A stretch of DNA of 64,000 nt. Origin: Gymnorhina tibicen (lineage: Eukaryota; Chordata; Aves; Passeriformes; Artamidae). The position numbers and the translations under genes were made by a program. This document shows, in pieces, positions 1 to 13,636 of this stretch; the stretch's first letter is position 1, and each line of letters opens with the position of its first letter. The DNA is taken from NCBI GenBank assembly GCA_013399875.1, contig VXAZ01007626.1, forward strand, positions 868,001-932,000, written 5' to 3'. The notes under the pieces were generated by a model that was given only the letters and a program-made list of their open reading frames with translations, ran no database searches and was not told the DNA's origin.

Positions 1-330
1 TCCTTGTGAGGGGAGGAGGAGGGGCGGCAGACACTGATCTCTTCTCTTTGGTGCCAAGTGACAAGACCTGAGGGAATGGCCTGAAGTTGTGTCTGGGGAA
101 GTTTAGGCTGGATATTGGGAAAAGGTTTTACACAAAGAGAATGTTGGGCACTGGAACAGGCTCCCCAGGGGAGCGGTCACAGCACCAAGCCTCCCTGACT
201 TCCAGAAGCATTTGGACAATGCTCTCAGGCACGTGGTGTGATTCTTGGAGTGGTCCTTTGCAAGGCCAGGAGTTGGACTTCAGTGATTCTTGTGGGTCTT
301 TTCCAACACAGGATATTCCATGATTCTATG
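1..330 (+). mobile_element. CR1 LINE, 3' end (cut by window start)
   Basis: Non-LTR retrotransposon fragment containing the end of the CR1 coding region and the 3' UTR. The sequence reads through the conserved blocks for a non-autonomous 5'-truncated copy: the block around GGCCTGAAGTTGTGTC near 80, the CTGGAACAGGCTCCCCAGG block near 150-170, and GGCCAGGAGTTGGACTT near 265. It ends in the CR1 3' tail CCATGATTCTATG at 318-330. The same blocks recur in the copy at 45540-46194, so both belong to one subfamily or close relatives. No intact reading frame remains. The true 5' limit lies outside the window. Confidence 0.92.
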
Positions 331-3300
331 TTATGGAGTGGGAATGGTACCCCTCTTTTCTCAAAGTCACCCAAATGTATGCAGATTTTAGCAAATTCTT
401 TGTTCTTGCTTAGTATAACTTCTGACTGGTCACTGGGACTGCTTTTTAAAAATCTGTGGAAAGAAGTGCCTGCTTCTCTCCATTGACTGCAAAGAGAGGT
501 CATATAGTTATGTCAGTAGCTGCCTGCCATTAAGAACTCTAAAAGCAGCAGTTGTAAACCTCGTTCCTACAAAACTTTCAGAGGTCGGTGGTATCTTTGG
601 CTTAGAGTCACTAGGTGGCAGGCATTGCCACCTTCCAACGTAATTGCGAGCATTAAAATCACCGTTCTAGCCTTTCCTCACTGCTTCTCAGTAGTGACAA
701 TTGTGAGATTTCAGCAGTATTCCTTTCCCCTGGATCTCTCTGCCTCTAGCAGTGGGTCAACCTTCACAATGGCTAGCTTCAGTCCTTGCTGATACTAGGT
801 TCTGGAAGTGTCTCCATGGTTCTGTCTGCTTGTCTCTCTTAATCTCTAGCAACCTCATTCTTTGTCTTTCTGTAGTGCATTGTGATACCAGGAGAAGGAC
901 AGGTTGGCATCACTCAAACCTGGTCACGGGCAGCTGGGATGTCAGTCATGTTGTCCCATCAATGTTAAATCACACTCCACTGGTTGCACTTTCGCTTCTC
1001 TGGTTATTAGCTCATGAAGGACTGAACCAAACACTGTCACCTGCTTGTCCCTTCACTGTTCTCAACATCTTGGCCACTTCTCCAGTATGTGTAGATTCAT
1101 ATGGATTAGAGGCATTTCCCCTAACACAGATGGCAGCTGCTAAGGTAAAGTTAAGACATGCAGATCTGGTTCATGTCTCTTGCTGTCTGGTGTTCAGTGT
1201 GGGAGCAAAGCCTTCTTTGTACTCATTATGTTCACCCGTGACTACCACCCAGTCTCATGGCTGTCTTCACATTACTGCACCTCTTCTGTCTCCTAATCTT
1301 TGGGCCCTTTTTCATATTCACCACACCCTTCAGTTCTGTTTTATCATTTCAGCACAAGTCTCACAAGAGAAGTTTTCTGGCAAATCCATCTAATATCATA
1401 CTATTTCAGTGGGTTTTCATCTTTGCATCTTGCTGACTCACTGTGGTGTTTGACAGGGTTGGCTGCTGAAAATGTCATTCATCACAAACCACTGAGGTGG
1501 AGCTGATGCAAGGCAGGGTTCCATTTTTTTCAGACAAAGTCCAGGCCTTTTCTGGTGATTGAAATACTGCCACAACAAGCATTTTGACTTGTGGACAATA
1601 CTGATGATCTCAGAGATTTGTATATCTTTTCAGCAGCATTTCTCAAAGAGACATAACTGTTCAATGCATGCACATTTTCTGACCTAGCCTCTTCCTGTAA
1701 GGTTTTACTGTGCACCAGTTCTGAGAACAGCAGTAACTTCATGTTGCCAGGAGCTGAGTGCTATGATTGGACTTTGAGCATATAAATGAGCATGTACTTG
1801 AAGGACTTTTTTTGTTTGGCATGCAAGTGAGCAAAGTGCATGGAGTTGCAGTTGTATTCCAATGTAGGCAGGGATCACACAACAGCCACAGGATCAAAAT
1901 ACACAAATTTGCTTGTGATGCTAAGCTGACAGTCTCCTTGACAGTCTGTCTATGTTAGTACTTCCTAATCTTTGGTCCATATAGGAAAAAGGCTATTCCA
2001 GCAAAAATTGCAGCCATAACACCCTCTGAGGTAACCTCAAACATTTTTTTAAAGACCTGCTTTATTATTCATTGCATTCAGATAAGAATTTTATATTTGC
2101 GTTTACTTGTGTTGGCAACCAGAAAAGACCCTAAAGTCTTAAAAGCATTGGCTTTTGTTGGGATTTTTTTTTGTTGTTTTCTTTAAAAGGGGCAGTGTGA
2201 TGGACATGACTGGAAGGGATTGGATAGGAGTATGCTACTTAGTATTTTAGCACATTTTGGATAAACACTTTGCAAAGAGGAAGTTTAAGGTTATTACTAT
2301 ACCAAGCAGGTGACTGAATGCATCTTCTCTGGAAAACTGAAGAATTGCACTGTCTGAGCTGCTGGTTTTATTTAATTCTTGGGGGAAGAGGAGGAGAAAT
2401 TTGAGGTGCCCTATTCTGCCTGTACTTTGCAGATATCATTGCTACTGTTTCCTTGTGTCTTATGAGAGAAAGGGATCCCAGCAGTGCTGGTTTGTTGCCA
2501 ATAATGTGACTGATGCAGCCTATACTTTTTGCCACTTCCCTAATCTGCAGCCTGGAATGACTAAGCAAAAGGTAGTTTGCTTTTTTACCTGTTCTTTCAT
2601 GAGTACTGTAATTTCAAGAGGGCTAATGCATTTTTGTGTCAGAAGTGGTGGAGGATCTCAGGTCTCAGGAGGAATAGTATTTCATGGGTCATTTGGTTTG
2701 CAAAACAGCTGACAATAAAACTCTTATGGTTTGTATGCGACCTGCACATATATGAGATTCTGTCACACAACATCTTCAGCCCAAACAGCCAAAGGATGGG
2801 AGAAGAAACAGGCACAAAATGTATTATGTGATCAGAATGTCCCAGAGTATCTGGAAGGGACAGGCCATCTAGGTGACAGATTATTAACCTGTCTGTGAAA
2901 TGTTCCTTCAGTTGCAGAAAAATGCCTAGGGAAAATTAAAAAAAAATCTATGCAGGACAAGACACAGTCACAACTTGCTTGGCAGTTGCAGCTCTTGTTC
3001 TGCTATGGAAAAGATAAGATGGCTTGAGTTCAGAAAGAAGTTTGTTGGCAATGCCCTTTGTGGATTAGCCTTAGACGGATGTGATGTTGCTGTGCAAGTG
3101 GGGGTTCTGTGCATTAAAAAGTGATGTCTGTTTTGTATATTGCTTTGTAAAACCCTTTGTGACATTGTAAAGGGAAAACAGAAAACTGTTAGACATGGTA
3201 AGGTGCCACCAGTTAAATATAATGCTTCTGCAGAACAATAAAAAAGTAAAGAAAAGGTGTTAAAATGAGGTGGAATCTCCTGAGGTTATTTCATGCTTAT

Positions 3301-4440
3301 CTTTCACTGTATCATTTCCCTAATTGCTTCTTTTGGCAGAGGATGTAGCCCCTGTGTATTCTAGTTCAAGGAGATTTTTCTGTCCTCAATGTGGGTCTAG
3401 GTTTTATTATTTCAACTGAACAGATATTCCTAAAGGAAAACAAAATTGGACATATTTTTTGCTAGCAGCCCTCTGTTATTGGCAAAGTGAAGGAATGGTA
3501 TGTTCCAGCAACATTTTATTTGGCTGAAGACTGGAAAGGTGAGTAGCATTTCTCTAGCAGAAATAAAAATTCTCTGTGCCTTGTGTTGTGTGTTTATGCC
3601 AGCAGTAACTGCTGAGTCTGCAAGCATCAATTCTTCTTTGCCAAACATAACATGATTACCAAAATGAACAAGAATTAAGAGGTCTGAACCTTATTTCAGC
3701 AAATAATTTTGCAGGGGTTTTTTGCCTTATCTAGGAATTGCTTCCAAGTAAAATTTAGCACATTTTTCTGCATTTAAGATTCCTTCTAGAGCAGAAAGCT
3801 ACTGTCCTTGAGAAGAAAACACTCTTAAGATCAGTAACTAATTAATTTTCAGTAAATTACCTAAAGGAGCAAACAATGTTCTCTCATGAATTTAGGAGCT
3901 GATACCAAATTAGGGAAGAGCTGAGATGATTGATCACAGGTCTGACATTCAGAAGAACCTAGGCAAGTTGGAGGAACAGGCTAGTGTGTTATAAAAATTC
4001 AACAATAACAAATTCAAAGTCTTGCTCCTGGAAAGGAAGAATCTTCTGCAACAGCATGGGCTGGAAGCTCTGGTGTGAAGGATCTGGAGTTCTAGGTAGA
4101 CAGCAAACTAAATACGAGTCAGTGGAGTGCCCTGGAAGCCAGAAGCCCTGCAGCTTCTGGGGCTGTAGTAAGAGGATGTTGAAGATTAGTGTTTTAAGAA
4201 TCACCAGCAAAGGTGTGGGCAAAACCAGGTTTAGTATAACAGCGACAACATGAGAAAGTTCATTGGCAAGGTTCACTCTGCTACTTCCTAGATGGTTAAA
4301 GCACACCAAGAAAAAGTGAACAAAAATCCAAAATCAATCAATCCAAACCAAAATAAACCCTAAACTATCTCTGTGGAGGGTGGGAGAGGAGAAAAGGATA
4401 GGAAAAGGGTAAGGATAGAAAGGAATACAGAAGACCCTCC
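331..4440. other. Unique non-coding stretch, no gene seen
   Basis: About 4.1 kb of AT-rich sequence without recognisable repeats or genes. The longest open frame in the window lies here (752-1393, plus), but it opens with GTG. Its first ATG is at 962, leaving 143 codons with no recognised domain. A perfect 8-bp hairpin (AGGTGGCA, loop GGCAT, TGCCACCT) sits at 613-633. Short A- or T-runs occur near 2165, 2937-2948 and 3239. Nothing else stands out. Confidence 0.6.
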
Positions 4441-5300
4441 TGTTGTGTCACAAGGTTCAGCGTAGACTCCCGTGCTAAACAGAGCCCAGACTTGATCAAC
4501 AGTTTACGCCCAACAGCACTTAATTTAACTTAAACTTAACTTAAGCCATAATGAGTTAAGCAATTTAGCAAAGGATTCATATAGAATTTACTATACCACA
4601 ACAGTAACTTACAAATCTAAAGTACTTCAGAATCTGGGAAAGCAACACTCCTAGTACATTTGCTACAGCATATGCCCACTTGCCTACACAGAGACGTGAA
4701 GAATCTGCACAAGGTACCTGTGAAAAACTCCCCTTAAATACAGTAAAATACTCATTTTGGATGCCGTTGCCTCTTCTCAATGTGTAAAGGATTGAGTCTC
4801 GAGGAGTGAGGGGTATCAGCCCAGGATCCATCATCACCGCTTGACAATCTTCCAAGTATAGCAAACTTGAGAGTACGCTGGCTCTAAGAGGTGTCCAACT
4901 CAGAGGGAGGTTGCTAGTTGCAGCCCACAGCAGTCCAGGGAAGTCCAAAGGCTCTCATTTTGGACCACTGTTTATAGGGTCACAAGAGAGTGAGCTTTAG
5001 TCGTAGCATGTGGCCTGCAATTTAAGTCCGTAACTTTCTTTGAAAGTTCAGTAACAAAAATGTTCCACTTGGGTCATTATTCAGGCAAGGAAAACAAGTT
5101 ACCAAAGCTGTTTTTTAACAAACAGGAGCTTGTTAGACAGCAGTAGCGCGCTGGGAACAGACAGTGTTCCTGAGAGGCTCAAAAGGAGCTCAGCCCAAGT
5201 TCAATCTGTCAAGGCTGAGGTCTAATAAGCATTTCTCAGATCATAGAGCAGCCCGGAGGGGGAGGAATTAGGGAAGATGCACCACCACAGAGGAACACAG
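4441..5300 (-). mobile_element. Probable endogenous retrovirus solo LTR, minus strand
   Basis: Long terminal repeat-like segment. On the minus strand it ends with a typical ACACAACA-type terminus (plus strand begins TGTTGTGTCAC at 4441). It carries a TATA-like CCCTATAAA (plus strand 4971-4979 TTTATAGGG) followed by a roughly 500-nt downstream region, and I recognise the overall sequence as resembling an avian ERV LTR. No primer-binding site, gag, pol or env sequence follows, so it would be a solo LTR. I could not find matching target-site duplications, and no canonical AATAAA is present. The limit near 5300 is approximate: an old CR1 starts at about 5310, and the U3 end may be truncated. It could also be a non-retroviral repeat. 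Confidence 0.55.
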
Positions 5301-5309
5301 CCAGAAAAT

Positions 5310-5868
5310 TGAAGGAGTGGTTTATTCCCCCTTTACTGAGCTCTTGTCAGTCCACATCTATACCACCAGTATTCAGTTTTGGGCCATTTAGCACAAGCAA
5401 AGCACAAAGTGGAGTAAGCTCAGCAGAGGATCATCAGATAGTAGGGGGCTGGAGGATATGCCCTCGAGGAAAGGCTCAAAGAACTGGAGAGTTTAGCCTG
5501 AAGAGGAGGGCTTTGGAGAAATCCAGTAGTAGCCTTCCTCAATACCTTTGAGGAGATCATTGAGAAAAGGGATCCTGTCTCTTCATAGTAGTGCACAATC
5601 AGAAGCTGAGAGGTGAGAGAAATAAACTGAAATGTGAGAGAGTACAAATGGATAGAAGGAATTGTTCTTTCATGATGATGATGATGAACAGTGGACCAGA
5701 ATACCCAGTGAGCATGTGTAGTCTCTACTCTGTGAAGTTGTCAAGACCTGAGCAGAGACAGCTCTAAGCAGCCTTGCTGATCTCATAGGTGGCCCTGCTT
5801 TGAGCAGCAGGTTGAACTGAATGACCTCCTTAGTTCCGTTCCAACCTATATTATTTTGTGATTTCATT
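5310..5868 (+). mobile_element. CR1 LINE, old 3' portion
   Basis: Heavily diverged CR1 fragment of a different subfamily from the copy at 45.5 kb. Matching landmarks in order: the C-terminal coding block around TTCAGTTTTGGGCC near 5372-5387, GGGGGCTGGAGGATATGCCCTCGAGGAAAGGCT near 5443-5475, the segment around AACTGGAGAGTTTAGCCTGAAGAGGAGGGCT, the 3' UTR block GAGCAGCAGGTTGAACTGAATGACC near 5802-5826, and the end TTCCGTTCCAACCTATATTATTTTGTGATTTC. All frames are broken by stops and indels. A small ATG-type repeat (5676-5688) interrupts its middle. The extent at the 5' side is less certain than the 3' end. Confidence 0.85.
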
Positions 5869-8800
5869 ATATATTTCAGCATTGACCCTATTGGAAAAAA
5901 CTTTCCATATACTTGAAACAACCTCAACAGGAAATGGAGTCAGGGTTTCTAGCACTGATGAATGGGATATTACTTGGAAGAAAGGAGTATGCAGTAACTT
6001 CTGTGGCTGGCTTTCTGAATGTGAATCAGCTTGGTGCAAGCTTTTCACCCTAATCTGATCCAAAAGGGTGAAATATTGCTTGGTATTTTTCCTTACTAGG
6101 CCTGCCAGGTTTTGAAAACCTAGTTGAGAAAAAACAAAATCAATATTAAATTATCAGATCACTGTCTCCAAATTTAAGAAATGAAAAGCTTTTGAGAGAG
6201 TGAATACAAGATACCCAGAAATGATTACTAAAATAATTTCCATTTGTCATAAAATGAGGTGGGTAATGATAGCAGAACTTCATCAAGTCTGAGAAATAAT
6301 AAAGTGTAACAGAGAAGTCCTATGTTGATTATGTTAGATGATAAGGCTTGATTTGGAACTGTGTGCTGGCACCAGCAGACATGACTAGAGCACATGACAA
6401 ACTCACATGCAGCTGGAAAGGGAAAAAATAAAAGCAACCCATAAATTAAGTTTTGCTCCTACCAAATGGACCTTAGATTTCAAGACGTGTGAATTTTTCC
6501 TCCATTATGTAATTTTTTTTTCCTGAGATTTACATTGCATAGATTATTTTGAGGAAAGACATCTGTACTGAGAGAAATATAATTTGCATCTTTTCATTTT
6601 GGGTCTGAATCTAGTCATAAGAAGAATTGTGAGGATTTCAGGGGTAGGTCAGGAAGCAAGTTGAGTGAACAGAGGCATTTACAACCCTATGAAAGATGTA
6701 GCCCCTTATATAATTACCTCGATGTAATTATGTAATGCATTTGTGATTTTTGCATCCTCAAGAAGTACTGTCTTAATTTAAGCAGGTATAAAGCAATGGC
6801 CTCTTTCCAAGATAAATGAGAATATTTTGATAAATGTTAGCATGGGTCACATTTCTTTACAGCCTTAGATTTTTCTTATCAGTGGGTTCTCACTCTTATC
6901 AGGGAGAAAAATAAGAAGATATGCCACAGCTTTTACACATTTGAAGTTTTCCTTTAAAACCTGTTGAAGGCAATGATTGACTTTGTGGTAACATAAATGT
7001 CTGGATATTAGACTAATATTTGTGCTTTTCAGAAGGAGGTGTTACAATCCTCCTTACAAAGGTGTTAAGATAGCTGCATGAAATGGAGATATTCATTGTG
7101 TTGAGAAGTTTAATCAATATTTTACTCTCTCAGCTAAGAGCAGAGCTAATTGCAAAGGCAGAAGTTTACCATGCAAGAAAATTTGAATTAAAAAGCTGAT
7201 TTCTGGGTTTCCCAAGGAAAGCATTACAATGATTCTGGATAGAAACAGTTAATGCCACTAAAACTGTGAATTCAAAACTGAGGAGAAAAATTAAAAAAGA
7301 AAAAAAAAAAGGAAGTGAAGTAAAAGTGTTACTGTAACAGGAATCATGTTTTCAGATGGGAAAAACAGTTTTTGTAGAAGTACATGAACAGGTCTTAACT
7401 GACTGGCAAATACATGCAATTCTCATTTGCCATCTTTTGTTACTTTAGCACTAATTAAGGACTAAAAGAAAATATTGGTGGTCTAAAATATTTTGTGGCC
7501 TATTATTTGTTTGCCTGTATGTCTGAAGTATGCTGCTGCTGTTCCAAATAGTGCAGTCCTTAACAGACTGAGTTCCAGCAGAGGTGTGCCATGGGCTGAG
7601 ACTAGAGCAGAGAAGGAAATTGAAAGATTGCCCTGTCTCTGACAGGCTGTGAACACAGCATTTTGTCTGTGGTCCTATTCTGTCATTCCAGTGTGACTGT
7701 TGATTGAGCTGAATGCAGAGGACAAGTATTCTGTCATTTTCAGCTCCTATTCATCTGGTCTTAATTAGGGTAACTCCAGGATTTATTATGTTAGAGCAGC
7801 AGTAGTTTGCAGGGAAAATTTGTTGTGTTGGGTTACTGTGTGACAATGCCTTTCAAATAGTGTTGACTTTTATTCAATTCCACTTCCTTTTCTCCCTCCA
7901 ACAGTAATGAATTTAAGGGTGGCAGTGATCCCTCTAGTAGCTTCATTAACATTTATAACTTACAGAGGAAAATTAGGAAGGGACAAAATGAGTCTTCCAT
8001 GACTGACTGTCTTCCTGTGGCTTCCCTGTTTATTCCTTTTATTGTGTCCTTTTTTTAATGTTTTTTTTTCTTTTCTTTTTTAAACAATGGGTTGCTCAAT
8101 CTGATCAAGATAAATTCTCTTCCTATTTAATTTGGAATAATTTAAAGTTATTACCACATTTTTTGCCTAAAAACTACCAGTAATTTAGGAATCTTCTGTT
8201 GTGGTCACTGATAGAGCTTTCTAAGTGCGATACTTTAGATACAAGGAATTTTTCTGGCCTGCCTCTGCAATTGAGAAATCACCTTGAAAATACAAGCAGC
8301 ATAACAAACTAAGAGATGTGGTTGGAAAAAATGTTCAATGCCTGTTATAAATATTTATGGGTACTGAAAATTCAACCACAAATCTAACTTCTGGGGAAAA
8401 CAGCAAGGGTGGATTTTGTACAGGGTCACCATAATGAATTCCTGTTTGTTTACATGTCCAGTGTTAGAGTATATCAGAATAAATACCTAGTAGCTCCAAA
8501 TAAATGGAAAGAGTGGAGAGAATTCCAGCTATACCACATTAGGGGTTTCGGGGTATCATTTGAAGTGGTACAGAGCTGGGTCTATTGAGAATTTGGTTGC
8601 ATAGACCTAGACTGCCCCAGTGTGAAGGCCCAGTGTGACCATTTGCAGCTGTGAAGGAGAAAATTCCTGCTATACTTCTTTCTTATAAATAATCAGCTTT
8701 ATCTTCATCTTGCCTGTATTCTGGGCTTCAAGGTTCTGTGAAATGCAAAGTGGCATGCTCCTGAGGATATGCCTATGGAAATTTGATTTACAGCCCCAAA

Positions 8801-11777
8801 GAGTGTGACCATTAGTGCACGTATCAGAAAGAGGCTGAGAATTTGGCTAATTGGTTACTCTGCTTCCCTGTCTGATGGTGGGCAGCTCACTTGGAGCAGT
8901 AAGTACAAATGAAATGGTTTGGAATTGTTGCCTTGGATAGCAGAGGTCTGTTGGTTATTTCTTCAGCTTCACCTTTAGAAAGAGGCAGACTGTCACCTGG
9001 CTAAACACATAGGGAGTCACAGCCTGGACATCAAACTGCAGAGGAAAATTTCTGAAAACTGTCTCAAATTGCTTTTTGCTTCCCAGTTTTCAATGTGATC
9101 CCAGGAAAATAAGTCAGTTGTCTGATGGAGAGAACAGTCAGTAGGCTGTGCTGTTAGATGATTTTAGCATATAAACATTGCAGGCATAGTACAAACAGGA
9201 AAGATGAGCACTGCACAGGACTATAGTGCTCTAGATGTGATGCCTTCCCCAGGGAAATCTTTCTTTCTGTGCCTATTTTCCTCCATAAACCTGGATTAGA
9301 TGAATGTAGAACAGCACAGCTGCATTCTGGTCATTTTCAACTGTATGAATTCTGGTTTGGAAAAAGGGAGCATAATTCTTAATCATGCTGAATGGTGTTT
9401 GGCCTGTTTGTTTCTGTCTCAGGTGGGAGTGAAGTCTCCTCACTTTCCAGTGGGGATGAATAAATAACAGCAGTAAGTGGAGGTGGAATCCTCTGTGGAC
9501 TGAAGTGGGAGACCACCCGAGGGTGAACAGAGCAGGGGTGGATGTGCCATCTCCCATAGAAACTGCAAAGACTTTTACAGAATTAATTCTGAAGAGTGTG
9601 GGATGGAGAATGTTTCATGTAATATTTGTCAGCTACCCAGTGTTGTGACCTAAACTCAAAAGCAGCACACATACCCTAAGAACTCAGGAACTGTTTGATG
9701 TCTATTTCAGAGAGGATACTGATCACACTTGGTATGTTTAAACCAGGATCACTTCCCAAGTGCAGCTGCTAGCCCTGAACATTCATGACTGCTGAGACAA
9801 GAGCTGTGCACACAACAGTTTCTGATGTGCCTCATATTTTTCTTTAGGGCTTTTGATATGGACATCAAGAAGATCAAAACTGTGGGACACTTTGCAAGAC
9901 CCCAGTCACTTAGATATGGCTGCAGTAGCTGTCTGTGCCCCTGCAAGAAAGGGTAGTGTCCCTGCACTTCAGAGCAGCAATAAGAAAATAAACACATCAT
10001 AAATTTCTAAGATTCAATACTCCTTGATCATAGGAATAGTGAATTCTCTGTCCAGTTATACACAATTGCTTAGTCTCCTGTAATGTGGATAATTAATCAT
10101 ATCACTAGAGTCACAGCATGGTCCTTCACAAAAGGGTGGGAAAACAGTTTCCATAGAAGAATGAGATGGGAGAAGGGAAAAGTTCTGTCTTTAAGTGAAA
10201 GAGTACAGGTATGGGGAGGGATAAAGATTCTTTCTGGAGAACAATAAAATCTGAGGTCCCTGTCACAGAAAGGCTGGGAATGTGTCAATCACCATATGAG
10301 ATGCAGAGACTCTCCGGCTGTAATGTGTACTTCAGTGAGATGCTCTTCAAGAGATATTTTCTTAGGTTATTTAATCAAATTTGAGAAACATTAATAAATT
10401 AGATGAGATGAGACAGCCTGCTCTGACAGGGAGAAATACTGGCAGGTCTTAGCAACACTTTCTAAACTGAGTCATCCTGCTTAGATGCGTGAAGTAGGAG
10501 TTTTGGCCACCCCACAAGTGAAACTGGAGAGGTTGTGTAGTTCAGTGAAGCCCCCTTTGCTGATAACCCATTTTCCAGTAAGTGGATCATGATTGACAGC
10601 ACTGCCTCTGCCACAAAGTATATTCCCCACCTTCTGGATGTTCCTCTTTATTCCTCACAAGGATACTTTTAGGTCCTAGACATCACTGGAGTGCCCAGCA
10701 AGGTAAGCCCAAAATGCATGGGGAGCTGAAGAAGAACTGAAAATGGACCAGCTGGCTGGGGCGGTAAAAGCAGAGGCAGAAGAAACAGTGCCTTTGAACG
10801 AAGGTGGTGTAACTGGGACAGGAAGTCAGAGGTGTAATGTGGAATAAAGTAGGTGTTACAGTGTTATTTCTCTGAGGAGCTAAAGCTTTGCACTGCTGAA
10901 AAATTGTTCACCCCATTTCTTTTCTTATTTATTTGTCAGTTGTGATTACAAGCCCAAACAACCTATTCTGAATCTGGTTTCCTTGGCCAGTAAGTCTAGA
11001 TTTATCACTCAACCACCTAAGTTAGATGTGTGAACATAAGCAGTGTGATCTTCCCCTATAGACAACATAACTGTATAAAGGTGTAAATAGCGACTCTTGT
11101 AAGAAGTTTTATTAGTTGTCTTATCACTCCACCCCCTCCATTTTCCCCACTTGGACAGCTTTGGCTGAACACTTCCACATGGGAGGTGGGTATTACACAA
11201 CTCCAGCAAAGCTGTTTCCTGTGACCTTGTTAGTGCAAATTGTTGTCTTCAGGCCATGTCCTAGCTGTGAAATCCAGCTTTCCTCAGTTAGCTGTGGGAA
11301 TGTCAGTGTCTCTGGTAGGCAGACACAGAAAGCTAACTGTGGTCCACATCACAGCCCTTATGGCATGAATTTTCTTAATGAAAATTGGGAATGACCTACG
11401 CCAGGGTGTGCATGCGAGGGGAAGACAAGAAAGCTGCAAAATCTCCCCTGCATCTCTGCTCTTTCACGGCATTACATGCGTGTCATTTGTTGCCTGTGAT
11501 AGGGTGGATATGGAAGTGAAACCACAAGCCGGCAACATCTGTTCTGTCATGCTAATGATTATTATTCATCACCACCCTATCACCACCTCTGATTGCTGCA
11601 AGGCCACTGGTATCACTTCCCTTCCTCTTGTTCTCAGATATGTGGCATGGTACTGACAACCAACAGCAACACATTCATTTTGGGCTGCTTACAATTTCTG
11701 GCAGTTAGACCAGCTTACTTCTGCTGTGGTACCAACATACCTTATTGCATCATCAGGAGATAAAACTTCCAAATTTT
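5869..11777. other. Unique AT-rich desert
   Basis: Nearly 6 kb without a recognisable transposon, RNA gene or convincing exon. Only low-complexity features are visible: an A-rich stretch 7290-7310 (11 consecutive A at the end) and a T-rich pyrimidine stretch 8048-8083. Open frames are all under about 95 codons with no recognised motif. I see no splice-bounded open frame that I would defend. Confidence 0.6.
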
Positions 11778-11813
11778 GGGGGGGGGGGGGGGGGTGTTGT
11801 TTTTTTTTTTTTT
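11778..11813. repeat. G17 homopolymer followed by T14
   Basis: Seventeen consecutive G at 11778-11794, then TGTTG, then a 14-base T run to 11813. On this strand the G run could fold into an intramolecular G-quadruplex, and the complementary strand carries A14 then C17. Homopolymer lengths of this kind are poorly replicated and poorly sequenced, so the exact count may differ between reads or individuals. Confidence 0.95.
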
Positions 11814-13128
11814 CACTACTGAGCAATTTCAGCATGATCCTGAGCAATTTCAGATTATATAGCCTAAAATTTATACTATTACCTTTCACATGTGTAGATC
11901 TGTTATCCATTTACTTGAAAAATAGGTTTGTTTCCATCAAATGGCCTTATTAAAGAATAATTAGCATATGGAAAATATATGGCATTTTACCAGGTTGGAA
12001 CTGTGCAGGAGAGTTAAATCTACTCTTGAAAAACATCTCTTACTAGTGTTTAAAAGATAAAATCTGCTGAACTATGTCTAGGAGAAACTCTTGATGTTTA
12101 GATATTCTTATTTGCAAAGCTAATTTAAATGTGCAGGATGTTTGCAAAGCAAGCAAGGCATCCTTTTCATAGATGAGTATGTTGAGTTTTGCCAAGGTGC
12201 AAAATGGTATGTTTTGAACTATTGTGAAGCAACTGAATTGCTGATTGCATCAGTATTCAGCAGTCTCTGATCTGAGTTCCTGGCTCTGATCACTAAATGA
12301 CTTAATTAACTGATTTGTTAGTGTGACAGATTCGTAGTTGCAGGGAGTAATTTATAAATACCATGTGCAGAACAAGTTTTTGTTTGCTGCACATAATATT
12401 AATTAGCTAATGATTTTTCCAGAAAATACATTCAGGATAGCATTTATTCATCCTGACATTCTTGTCTTCTGACAAACACCAACGACAGATTCAGTCATCA
12501 ATGGACTGAGAATGGCAAATATTCCCCAGGATAGCTTGGCTGATAGGGAAGCTAAGATGTCTTGGAGAGTTTCAAAGACCTAGCACTCTTCAGAAAATGT
12601 TAGGTAGAGGGGCAGAACCTCAGAGAGAGGAGTTTCCAATGGCTCCAGAGGATGGTAAAGAACACAAGGAAGGCTGAGCCTAACTGAGCCTCTGGGTAAT
12701 ATAGGTAAAAGCAGCTCTTCTGTGGATTCGAATCTTCTCATGCTTTCTTGGTTCTTATTGTTATGACAATACATTGTATTTTATGTAGAGCAATTCAGCT
12801 CAAGACATAGGATACCATGCTATGAGGGGCTAGGCTGGCCTACTAGCACTTAGTCACTAAAAGAGATGGACCTGCTTTTCCCAGCGGTTGGCTGCAAGCC
12901 TCCCTGCCAGTTGGCAGAAAACTCTCGTATGTTTTGGTAGTTTTGAAGTTGTTCATTGAGCTCTTTTAACCCCATAGTGAAATGATTAATTGCCAGACCT
13001 TGTCCCATGTAGGATGGGGTGAGGGGGAGATATGACCAGTCCTTTCTGTACTAGGAAGCCATCAGCTTCTGTCAGCTATCCCACAAAACCTACTCTGATT
13101 CCAAAGGCCTATTCACTGGCTGAAACTG
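11814..13128. other. Unique sequence, no gene seen
   Basis: About 1.3 kb with no recognisable element. A short imperfect direct repeat (GAGCAATTTCAG at 11820-11831 and again at 11841-11852) is the only local structure noticed. Confidence 0.5.
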
Positions 13129-13168
13129 TTCATTCATTCATTCATTCATTCATTCATTCATTCATTCA
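13129..13168. repeat. (CATT)n tetranucleotide microsatellite
   Basis: About ten uninterrupted copies of the four-base unit ATTC/CATT. Perfect arrays of this length are usually polymorphic. A short (TGCC)n run of about four and a half copies lies 95 bp downstream at 13262-13279. Confidence 0.95.
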
Positions 13169-13636
13169 CAGGTTGGGCACACAGGGCTTTCTGTCCATTT
13201 GAGCTTGGCCTCTTCCTGGGTTACTCAGGCCGTTCTGGCTGAACCGAGTTCTGCAAGGCTGTGCCTGCCTGCCTGCCTGAGAAGGAAATAAAGTTTACCA
13301 GGGAGGAAGGGAAAGCAGGCTGGGCTGGGTAGTGAGTAGCATCTGGGTACCATCTGGGTTTGCTGATGTTATAATCTGAGCTGCAACTGGAGGCTCACGC
13401 TTGAGCACAGTCAACATCAAGCTGGCTGGTTTTACTTATAGATGAGGACAAATCAGTCTTGTGAGACCTTCCCTTGGCTAAGCAGTCATGGTAGGAATCT
13501 GTTGTAGACAACAACGGGCAGCTGAAAAGGATAGACAGAATATGTTTTCAGTCATCCCAGCTCACTCTGATTTCACTAGTGGTGCAGGCTTTTAACTTAA
13601 GGATGGTTTTTAAATTTTTATGGTGAAATAATGAAA

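Noticed and set aside
12722..12736. GGATTCGAATC, similar to a tRNA B box
   Set aside because: No A box, cloverleaf arms or acceptor stem could be fitted on either strand.
13129..13168. CRISPR-like array
   Set aside because: It is a plain four-base microsatellite without spacers. No repeat-spacer structure exists anywhere in the window.
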